In this document: piece after piece, positions 57,348 to 64,000 of the stretch
Position numbering within the stretch: position 1 is the first letter of the stretch
Layout of the letters: each line of letters starts with the position of its first letter
NCBI RefSeq assembly: GCF_018139645.1
Contig: NZ_JAGSPM010000001.1
Span: forward strand, 186,001-250,000
Length of the DNA stretch: 64,000 nucleotides
Reading direction: 5' to 3'
DNA from: Affinundibacterium baiyunense
Lineage (GTDB): Bacteria > Pseudomonadota > Gammaproteobacteria > Burkholderiales > Burkholderiaceae_D
Notes under the pieces: model-generated
Databases searched by the model: none
Told to the model about the DNA's origin: nothing
What the model saw: only the letters and a program-made list of their open reading frames with translations
Position numbers and translations under genes: made by a program

Positions 57348-58882
57348 CTTTTATTTTCCTCCAGCTCCTCTATGATTGCTTGGATTTCAGCTATCGTTCG
57401 TTGAAGTTGCATATAGGCTGGGGATTTCATGTCACCGCGTGAGCTGCTTTCAAAAAATAAGACGATCTTTCGCATATCTGCAAGTACACTTTCATGTAGC
57501 CCTTTATCTGCAACAGGCATAAATTTACGACAACCGTAACACGACGTGATTGGGTTGTAAGGGCAAGCAGATTGACCGGATTGACAACCGCCAATTCCCG
57601 CGATTGGAATGCCATGCGGTACAGCACCAATCTGTTGGTCGGATTTTAACGTTGAAAGTTCTTCGTTAGAAATGAAACGATCATGCGCAAATTTTGCAAC
57701 TCGTCTGTATATTTCAGAAGCACCAAGTGCTTTATTGACGCGCTCTGCATGGGATGCCGAAGTTGTGTAATAAACTAGTCCAGTATTTGTCTGGGCGTGC
57801 CCCATGAAATCGGCCAACTCTTCGTGGTTTGCGCCAGCGTCAACGAGTCTTTGCGCCGCTGTATGGCGCAAATCTGTGGCGGTTCCAAGGTCGTCCGATT
57901 TGATAATTCTACGAACTAGTCCAGATATTCTCGAACTTACTTCGTTAGATGATTTTACTTGGAAGAATTTTTCATTTTCAGCTTTTCCATCAGCAATCAA
58001 TCGAGCATTAATATTGATGAAGATTGGAGCCCATTCACGCTTCACCCGTCTCGGTAGAGGTATTCGACTCTTATTTCCTCGTTGTTTGGCAGCGTGAAAC
58101 GTCAAGTGAACTGTAGGTGTCGCAGAAATTTCGTCGTACCAGATTCGTACGTTGCGCATGCCTAAAATACCGATTTGCACTGGCCGCATTGCAAACTGAT
58201 AAGCACAAAGTAGCATTCCAGCATCGATCAATTCCGCATTAGTTATACAATTACTAGCCTGTAAACTCTCAACCATGTTGTCAAGATGACGCACAATAAG
58301 AGCCTCTTCATCCGCGGATAGGAACACATCACCTGATCGAACTGCAGCGTACTTGTCAGAATGGGGCAAGGGGAGGGCCGTCTTCAAAAAGATTCGATAA
58401 TCGTTAGACCATCCATTCCATCGATACTCGCACAGCAAGCTCAATATATGCTTTGCCAGTACGTATGCGCCTTGCGTAAGATTTCGAGCTCTCAATATGG
58501 TCCAGATCTTTCCGATTGTTGTAGGACTACTTTCTGCAATATTGAGTACATCGGTATCACAAAGTTGATGCAACTTTGAGAAGTAATTCACTATGGAAGA
58601 TGGACTTAGTTCATTAATTAGCATGAATGCCAAGACGTGCTTAAATATGGTAGCAGCCTCCAATCTGCGTTCACTGAAATCGATATAACTTGTCGTGCCG
58701 TGGGCTATCAATGAAATTACTTTTTCACTATCAGGATTTCGAATCGATCTGATAGTGTCATCAAACTCATCGTAATATCTTAGAGCACTAGGGAGTGGCG
58801 GCAGTATGTGGCAAAGCTGTACCAGAGCGTCTTGATCTGAACTACACGAGCGTGCTTCGGTGTGATAGTCCATCGGAGTCAT
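57344..58882 (-). CDS. Tyrosine recombinase with C-terminal Cys cluster (second of trio)
   Basis: A 512-residue integrase. Catalytic residues are Arg233 (FAMRPVQIG), Arg339 in TDLRH, His362 (FMGHAQTNTG) and Tyr371 or Tyr372 (VYYTTS). The usual His of the HxxR motif is Thr336 here, which is a tolerated but notable change. A zinc-finger-like segment (Cys433, 440, 448, 451) follows the core. The N-terminal 190 residues form the DNA-binding arm and core-binding region. It overlaps both neighbours by four bases, so it is part of one operon. Confidence 0.82.
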   Translation of the reverse strand: MTPMDYHTEARSCSSDQDALVQLCHILPPLPSALRYYDEFDDTIRSIRNPDSEKVISLIAHGTTSYIDFSERRLEAATIFKHVLAFMLINELSPSSIVNYFSKLHQLCDTDVLNIAESSPTTIGKIWTILRARNLTQGAYVLAKHILSLLCEYRWNGWSNDYRIFLKTALPLPHSDKYAAVRSGDVFLSADEEALIVRHLDNMVESLQASNCITNAELIDAGMLLCAYQFAMRPVQIGILGMRNVRIWYDEISATPTVHLTFHAAKQRGNKSRIPLPRRVKREWAPIFININARLIADGKAENEKFFQVKSSNEVSSRISGLVRRIIKSDDLGTATDLRHTAAQRLVDAGANHEELADFMGHAQTNTGLVYYTTSASHAERVNKALGASEIYRRVAKFAHDRFISNEELSTLKSDQQIGAVPHGIPIAGIGGCQSGQSACPYNPITSCYGCRKFMPVADKGLHESVLADMRKIVLFFESSSRGDMKSPAYMQLQRTIAEIQAIIEELEENKR

Positions 58883-60096
58883 CCTTTCGAAATTGAACGC
58901 AATAATTCGACTCGGTCATCGAAGGCATCATTCCAAACACTCGCCAGCCGATCTTCAAAGACAGCTTTTGCATATCGCGAAGGCATCGTTGATTCTCTCG
59001 ACCATCCAAAGAATGTACGCATTTTCTGTAGAGCCTCATCCATCGAGTCGCCTTGCATTAAGAGTCGACTAAGAATGGCTACGGCACAAGTGTGGCGAAG
59101 ATCATGCGGTGTAATTGATGTCTTACCAGTACGAACTTCTAATTCCTGAATGATAGCCTTTGGAAGACGTGCGGATATTAACGCGAAAGCCTTTGTCAGC
59201 GCTTCTGTGGACAAAGGCGCATTACTAGGTGAGTTCAACAAATAGGAATGCGTGGGCCGGCCGCGGTGATTTTGTGCATACGCCTCGATTATTTGCGCTA
59301 CTGATTCGCTAATTGGAATTTGTCGGACGGAGTTCCGCGTCTTGATTCCAGGTCTAGAATGGCGGTGATCGCTTGAAGAATCTTCGTAACGATTTCCTTG
59401 AATGTTGATCCAGTACTTAATTGCGCCCCGTTTTATATCGAAATCGCTTTTAACGGCATCTGCTGGAAGCAAAAGAATTTCGCCGCGTCGAAGGCCCTGG
59501 TGCAACATCAAAATGAAAGCAACATATACACGCCAGCGAGTACGAAGTCTTGGGAACGGATTGAGGTCTGAATCCGGAGCCAAAATCGAATACAAGGTTT
59601 GTACGATAGACGCCGGCAAGGAGCGGATGGTTTCTGGAGAATTTCGTTTCTTAATCCGGAATTGGCTGTATAGAACCGATAGTTGCCGTAGGCGTCCTTC
59701 AATATTTCGCATTCGATTGTTCCCATCGCCTTTAGCGAGCGATTGAACAATAAACGTTACGAACGCTAGGCCAGTTTGCCAGCGTAAATGGTTGCTGGCG
59801 TTTATCGTTGGTTGATTACGGATGGATATGAACCACGACTCAAGAATGCTTGCTAAGGTTCGATCATCTAACGCTCCAAGTGCGTCGTCCAAAGATCCTG
59901 GGCCTTGAGATATATCCGCAAAGTGATATAAATTTTCGATATAGCGTAATTTTTTTATGTGAGTCGAATCTGCTAATCTACCAGCACACATGGTCGACCA
60001 AACGGCAGACCAATATCTCGGCAAACCTGAAGCGTCGATTAAGATTGGGCCGGTTAGGCTTTGGGAAAAAGACGCATCATAGTTCTGAATAATCAT
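58879..60096 (-). CDS. Tyrosine recombinase (first of trio)
   Basis: A 405-residue integrase. The N-terminal SAM-like core-binding domain is followed by a catalytic domain with Arg203 (HQGLRRGEILLL), His331-Arg334 (PHDLRHT), Trp365 in place of the His/Trp position (FFGWSRES) and nucleophile Tyr375 (SRYAKAV). All catalytic residues are intact. It is the first gene of the operon: the other recombinases and the small protein follow with overlaps of four to eight bases. The three-recombinase plan matches 'recombinase in trio' or Tn554-like elements in organisation. Confidence 0.85.
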   Translation of the reverse strand: MIIQNYDASFSQSLTGPILIDASGLPRYWSAVWSTMCAGRLADSTHIKKLRYIENLYHFADISQGPGSLDDALGALDDRTLASILESWFISIRNQPTINASNHLRWQTGLAFVTFIVQSLAKGDGNNRMRNIEGRLRQLSVLYSQFRIKKRNSPETIRSLPASIVQTLYSILAPDSDLNPFPRLRTRWRVYVAFILMLHQGLRRGEILLLPADAVKSDFDIKRGAIKYWINIQGNRYEDSSSDHRHSRPGIKTRNSVRQIPISESVAQIIEAYAQNHRGRPTHSYLLNSPSNAPLSTEALTKAFALISARLPKAIIQELEVRTGKTSITPHDLRHTCAVAILSRLLMQGDSMDEALQKMRTFFGWSRESTMPSRYAKAVFEDRLASVWNDAFDDRVELLRSISKG

Positions 60097-60156
60097 TTTT
60101 TACGATAAAGAAAAGAAAGTAATGTAAAAACATATCATTTGCTTTTTGAGTTTTGT

Positions 60157-60196
60157 TATTTATTAGTCAAATTGAGTATTTATTAGTCAAATTGAG
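60157..60196. repeat. 20-bp perfect tandem repeat
   Basis: TATTTATTAGTCAAATTGAG occurs twice head to tail (60157-60176 and 60177-60196), 60 bases upstream of the first recombinase gene. It may be a recombinase- or regulator-binding site. Confidence 0.85.
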
Positions 60197-60286
60197 TTAT
60201 GAGTAACCAAACTACGCAACACTTTAAAAACTACCGTCCTTTCGCATAATTTATATTATGTAAAATTGGTGCTAATAGAATGAAAC

Positions 60287-60305
60287 AAGGGGCAAAGCGC
60301 CCCTT
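60287..60305 (+). terminator. Short GC-rich hairpin
   Basis: AAGGGGC (60287-60293) pairs with GCCCCTT (60299-60305) around a five-base loop, followed by TT. It could be a weak terminator or part of an element end. Confidence 0.4.
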
Positions 60306-60314
60306 TTCGTTCGC

Positions 60315-60526
60315 TGAAGTAAAAGTACCCATTTGTATGAAGCGAATTTGCCAATTCCTGAATACTGTGAAGTAAAAGTGCCAATAACGCAAATCGTTCG
60401 CATAACTTTCACTCAAATATTTGAATAAGACTCGCAGAATTCACAATACGAAATATTTTCGAAATCTATGAGAATTAAACGAAATAGCTTCTTTCCCCAT
60501 CGAGATCATTCGCATACCTTTCACCT
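60315..60526. repeat. Cluster of dispersed imperfect repeats, candidate element end
   Basis: GAAGTAAAAGT occurs at about 60316 and again at about 60369. TTCGCATAACTTTCACT (from about 60397) recurs as TTCGCATACCTTTCACC (from about 60509), and a shorter TTCGCATAA lies at 60241. Spaced short repeats just outside a recombinase operon are typical of recombinase-binding regions at element ends. Confidence 0.5.
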
Positions 60527-60860
60527 CAAAATTTGCACAAGATGTCGAAATTCTTTTAATTCTGAATTTTGTTCACTCATTTCTGAACTAAGAACTCGAT
60601 AAATCGCATGAAAAATCATGTATTAATTGAAAAAATCGTGAATTTCATTCAATCACTTCAACAAAATTCAATAAAATTACAAAGTGACGGCAGTAAAAAA
60701 ATTGGGGGTAAAAATTCTCTTTTATGGGATGGGATTCACCAACCGCAATATGATATGTCGTTTCAGATTTATGAGCCTATCGAAAACTTCTCTCATGCTA
60801 GGAACTTGGTTGAGGTAATTCCTAGCATTAGCGGCTACCAACCTAATGGCTGTCAGCAAA

Positions 60861-62306
60861 CTAGATAAACACAGCACCCATAGCAAGTGATTGACTAAAC
60901 CTATCAAATGTGTTGCCTCGGTGCAGTGTTCGCACCTGCCAGAGATAGAAAGAACGCACGGGCCCACTCATTGAAATAGGTCCTTCACGGTAGCCGGTGC
61001 CTCGAGAAATAAGTGCCGTACCACAATTTCCACCGAACTCCATCGGACGCGCAACTCCCCAACCCGCATTCCAGTAACAAAAATCCGCGACAACCTGCTC
61101 GTGTACCTTGATCTCCAGTTGTCCATTACGAGGGATGATCTCAGCCTCGCCAGAGTCAGGCAGCGTTGGAAGGAAAAGTCGCGCCGGATACAGGTCATGC
61201 TGAAGATAGCCCAAGCGGTCCAAACCGAGTGGTGCTGCAAGCGGCCATGCCTTGCATTCACCTTCCATCAAACGGTCAAGTTGTGGGAGAGTCAAGAAGG
61301 TTGTCGCGCTCAGTGGCTCGGAAGTTGTGCTTCGAAGCATCAGCCCGTGGTTGCAAGCAATCTCCAGATGCCTAGCTAAGTCCGTGTCGGCGATCATGCT
61401 GCCTGCCACTTGCGACCATCGAACGATCGAAACTTCCACACACCTTTCCATTGACATCACGATTGGCGAGCTGAACGCAATCAGTTCATCACCGGGTCGT
61501 GTGGCTTGAATGCGGCCAATCAAGGTGCCCAAGGACGCTTCGATCGCCTCGTTATCGCCGTCGAAGTCTGCGTTCTCAGGAAACCAGGCCGGACGTCGAG
61601 GCTTGAGTAAAGCCAAGGTTGGATGGACGGGCAATGCCAAAATTGCTTCAGCGTCCGCTCGGTGGGGTGGCATGGCCCAGAACTCTGCGGCAACCGCTAA
61701 CGTGCGAAGGTAGGCAGAGATAGCGCGAAGTGCCGTCCGAAAGGATAAATGTCCGACAAAGCCATCGCCCAAGGGCCGCAGAAAGTACCAGGGGTCTCCT
61801 TGGAACGGAGCGTCTGGATAAGCGGCTCGATTCCTCATCCACTCAAAGGCCATCTGCCGGACGAACGGCAACCGAGTATAGCGCTCGAGTTCGCCCATAG
61901 AAGTCCGGAAAATCCGGGGCAAATCTGAGCCCTGCACGCTGTCAAAATCTTGAGGAATCTCGAACTCCTCCGACACTTCCTCAAGTCCTTTGTCTCCGCC
62001 TTCTGCCAACAGACCTAGGCTTTCCAGCAGTAAGTCTGAAAGGATGGATGGCCTCCGGACACTCTCAACCAGTTGTGGAGTCGGCGAGTAGCCATGTGCT
62101 TGCGCCGCTATCCAAAAGATACACAAAACCTCGACCACTTCGGCCTCAAGCTTGCGCGTATTCAGCCATTTGAGCAACGCAGACTCGGTTTCGGCTCTCA
62201 AACCTGGCTCACCCAGCCGAGCTGCCAACTCCTGCATTGTCCACCACCTTGCAGACGTTGACGGCCAACCAAGTCGCGCTATGAGAATGCGAAGCTCGTC
62301 CATCAA
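60861..62306 (-). CDS. Unknown 481-residue protein in GC-rich block
   Basis: A soluble protein with a helical, repeat-like N-terminal half (ELAARLGEPGLRAETESALLKWL and similar), then a mixed alpha/beta C-terminal half with many Trp, Phe and Gly. No catalytic motif is recognised. Its start overlaps the stop of the upstream gene by four bases (ATGA), so the two work together. Base composition is clearly more GC-rich than the core genes, indicating separate acquisition. A defence role is possible from location only. Confidence 0.75.
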   Translation of the reverse strand: MMDELRILIARLGWPSTSARWWTMQELAARLGEPGLRAETESALLKWLNTRKLEAEVVEVLCIFWIAAQAHGYSPTPQLVESVRRPSILSDLLLESLGLLAEGGDKGLEEVSEEFEIPQDFDSVQGSDLPRIFRTSMGELERYTRLPFVRQMAFEWMRNRAAYPDAPFQGDPWYFLRPLGDGFVGHLSFRTALRAISAYLRTLAVAAEFWAMPPHRADAEAILALPVHPTLALLKPRRPAWFPENADFDGDNEAIEASLGTLIGRIQATRPGDELIAFSSPIVMSMERCVEVSIVRWSQVAGSMIADTDLARHLEIACNHGLMLRSTTSEPLSATTFLTLPQLDRLMEGECKAWPLAAPLGLDRLGYLQHDLYPARLFLPTLPDSGEAEIIPRNGQLEIKVHEQVVADFCYWNAGWGVARPMEFGGNCGTALISRGTGYREGPISMSGPVRSFYLWQVRTLHRGNTFDRFSQSLAMGAVFI

Positions 62307-64000
62307 ACCTCCGACCCAGTAGCAGAGGCCAACTCTGCAGCCCAGCGAGGCCGCTCCAACGGCAGAGTGCGGGTGTCCTCAATGACGCAGTTGACCATCG
62401 CCTCCGCAAACTTCACGGCCTCCACTTTCCGCCCTTGTCGTGCATAAAAATAGACCATCAATTCCGTGGGCGCTACACGTGACGGCGTGGGGTCACCAAA
62501 CATCGCGTAGGTCGTCGCTGCCACGAACTCGTCGCAACGACGCGGATAGTACTTGACAACCAAATCAAGCCTGCTGCAGGTCGTCTCTTCGTTCTCAGTG
62601 AACCCGCTCCAGGCACCGTTTCGGATGTGTGCCTGGACTAGATACTTCCATGACGCTTTCAAGCCACTTAGTTTACGCTTAGTATGAAAGGCAAGGTCAG
62701 ACAGCACAAGGACGCCCTTGCGCCTGCCATCCTCTGACAGAAGCAAGCCGTCGAGTACTGCGAGCAATCTTCTACCCTGACCTGCCTGGTCCCAGTGTTG
62801 ATACCATACACGAAGAAGCTTCGTCTGCTCGTCGTAGCTGGTAGATAGGCTGTCAAGCAGATCGCCAAGTTGTTCCGGTGCAAAGGTCGTGACATCGCCA
62901 GTGTAAGGTTTGCTCTCGCTATTGCTGCCGCGGGATTCTGGGTGTTGGAGCACGCCTAAGTCCCATCCCGCATGCTCTTGAAGAACACGAAGCCGCTCCG
63001 TAGCGCTTGAACTGCCATCTTGTACAAGTCGCTTAAGCACTTCCTGAATCTCTGGATGCAGGCCAGTTCGCATCAGCGCGTCCAGGGGCCAACCATCCTT
63101 GACGCCTTGCGCCACATATGCCCGCAGACTGTCTTCCGCTTGCGACCAGTCACCCGCGTGCGTGTGTTCCTCGTACTTGACCACCAAGGCCGATGGCTTC
63201 AACTTTGCGAGCAGCCGATCGGCGGCCGCCAGAACATGTCTAGTGCCCTTCCCGTCGGTGTAGTCCAGCACTTGGTGAATCTGTGGCGAGATCATGCAAA
63301 GCAGCCGACTAGCGTCTTCCGGTGCCACATCGATAAGATAGCGGATGGCGTCGACCGTGTTGTTTAGAGTTGGGTCCTTGCGATGCGCATAACCAGTCGT
63401 CAGCTCCCACGTCTGTTTGCACAGCTCGCGAGCGCTGTTGCTCGACCCATGGGCTAGCGCAATGGCACAGAGCTGGAGTGGCGTCTGAAGATGCACGCTG
63501 GTCTCCTGGCGGATCTCTGAATCAAGCAGGACACGCTGAGACTGGACGAACGTCGCTGCCGCTGCGTCGGTCATCCTCGTCAGCAATCTGATCGCGTACT
63601 GAGTGCGGAAGGACGCACTGTCAAACCAGGCACACTGTCCGGCCGCTTCCATCGTTTCCTCGGTCAAGGTCGCTTCGTCGAAGTGGTTCTGCAGGATGCT
63701 GCCAAGCCGGATGTCACAGGCAATACGATGCAGAGCGCTCCGGAAGTCCTCGGCTGCAGAGCTCTCGTCATAGCCTTGCCTGAAACGCTGGAACTCCACT
63801 GGCTTGAGCAGCTCAAACAGTTCATGGAAATCCACGAACTCCCTACGCCACCAATGGTGAGCAACCTGCGCCGCGACCGCAGAGAGTGCGTCGAGAAAAT
63901 CGGTGATGTTCCTCCTGTCTTCGTATAGGGGGGCTCGTATGAACTCGAAGTCGGTTTGCCCTTCTGCAGCCATGCACAGGCTCAGCTGGACTCCACTGAA
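62303..64000 (-). CDS. C-terminal part of a large unknown protein, running off the window
   Basis: At least 565 residues, helical throughout, with features such as LLKPVEFQRFRQGYDE and a C-terminal TPR-like region (ARQGRKVEAVKFAEAMV). The reading frame stays open from the Met codon at 63973 to the window edge, so the true start is probably outside and the visible part is a C-terminal fragment. No known domain is recognised. It is translationally coupled to the 481-residue gene downstream. GC-rich composition sets the pair apart from the rest of the window. Confidence 0.7.
   Translation of the reverse strand, partial: FSGVQLSLCMAAEGQTDFEFIRAPLYEDRRNITDFLDALSAVAAQVAHHWWRREFVDFHELFELLKPVEFQRFRQGYDESSAAEDFRSALHRIACDIRLGSILQNHFDEATLTEETMEAAGQCAWFDSASFRTQYAIRLLTRMTDAAAATFVQSQRVLLDSEIRQETSVHLQTPLQLCAIALAHGSSNSARELCKQTWELTTGYAHRKDPTLNNTVDAIRYLIDVAPEDASRLLCMISPQIHQVLDYTDGKGTRHVLAAADRLLAKLKPSALVVKYEEHTHAGDWSQAEDSLRAYVAQGVKDGWPLDALMRTGLHPEIQEVLKRLVQDGSSSATERLRVLQEHAGWDLGVLQHPESRGSNSESKPYTGDVTTFAPEQLGDLLDSLSTSYDEQTKLLRVWYQHWDQAGQGRRLLAVLDGLLLSEDGRRKGVLVLSDLAFHTKRKLSGLKASWKYLVQAHIRNGAWSGFTENEETTCSRLDLVVKYYPRRCDEFVAATTYAMFGDPTPSRVAPTELMVYFYARQGRKVEAVKFAEAMVNCVIEDTRTLPLERPRWAAELASATGSEV

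Larger units (their letters stand above)
40033..60860. mobile_element. Putative defence/mobility genomic island
   Basis: A run of nuclease-like, Rad50-like and recombinase genes, with no housekeeping genes, sits between core genes ending at 40,032 and a GC-richer block beginning near 60,860. It ends with a module of three tyrosine recombinases. The exact borders are inferred; no matching attachment sites were identified by eye. The segment may be a mosaic of several insertions. Confidence 0.5.
60097..60860. other. AT-rich gene-free region outside the recombinase operon
   Basis: About 760 bases with no convincing gene. It contains a tandem repeat, a small hairpin and scattered imperfect repeats listed separately, then a sharp change to GC-richer coding DNA near 60,860. 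It probably contains the recombinase promoter and one end of the element. Confidence 0.5.

Noticed and set aside
60608-60868. 86-codon plus-strand open frame in the AT-rich tract
   Set aside because: No ribosome-binding site, composition of the C-terminal half looks random, and it overlaps the end of the convergent GC-rich gene.

Overview
The window reads as a chromosomal segment of a betaproteobacterium of the order Burkholderiales, most likely Oxalobacteraceae or a close relative such as Undibacterium. This is inferred from gene content, not from a search. The signs are a class I PHA synthase cluster (phaC-phaB-phaR), the gene order mdh / gntR-sdhCDABE-gltA-odhA-odhB-lpdA-zapE, an AcnA-type aconitase, CheZ/CheA chemotaxis genes, and moderately AT-rich DNA. 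No tRNA, rRNA or CRISPR array was seen.

Region 1 (about 1-12.5 kb) is housekeeping: the start of cheA with cheZ, an orphan PIN-domain protein, yaaA, bamD divergent from rluD-pgeF, phaC/phaB/phaR, rimO, a cystathionine beta-lyase, a GNAT acetyltransferase and a small Ala-rich membrane protein. Several clean intrinsic terminators separate the units.

Region 2 (about 12.6-32.6 kb) holds most of the TCA cycle. On the minus strand are acnA, an MliC-like secreted protein, a CitE-like lyase and mdh. Divergent on the plus strand are a GntR/HutC regulator and the run sdhC-D-A-B-E, gltA, odhA, odhB, a small PspC-domain membrane protein, lpdA, then zapE and a small secreted protein. An 18-bp perfect palindrome between mdh and gntR is a good operator candidate.

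Region 3 (about 32.7-40.0 kb) has an aminotransferase, a giant coiled-coil protein of about 1,715 residues with one transmembrane segment near its C terminus, and a secreted NTF2-like protein.

Region 4 (about 40-60.9 kb) is an accessory island that looks devoted to defence and mobility. It has a lone nuclease-like protein, an Mrr-like protein, and an ABC-three-component operon (nuclease/CTD protein, middle component, Rad50-like ATPase). These are followed by a predicted pPIWI-associated-nuclease-like protein, another C-terminal PD-(D/E)XK-like protein, and a large Rad50/SMC-like ATPase translationally coupled to a 73-residue partner. A small Xre regulator comes next. At the right end lies a four-gene overlapping operon of three tyrosine recombinases plus a small helical protein, organised like Tn554 tnpABC or 'recombinase in trio' elements. 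An AT-rich tract outside it carries tandem and dispersed short repeats that may be an element end.

Region 5 (about 60.9-64.0 kb) switches abruptly to visibly GC-richer DNA. It holds two overlapping minus-strand genes that I do not recognise, the upstream one running off the window.
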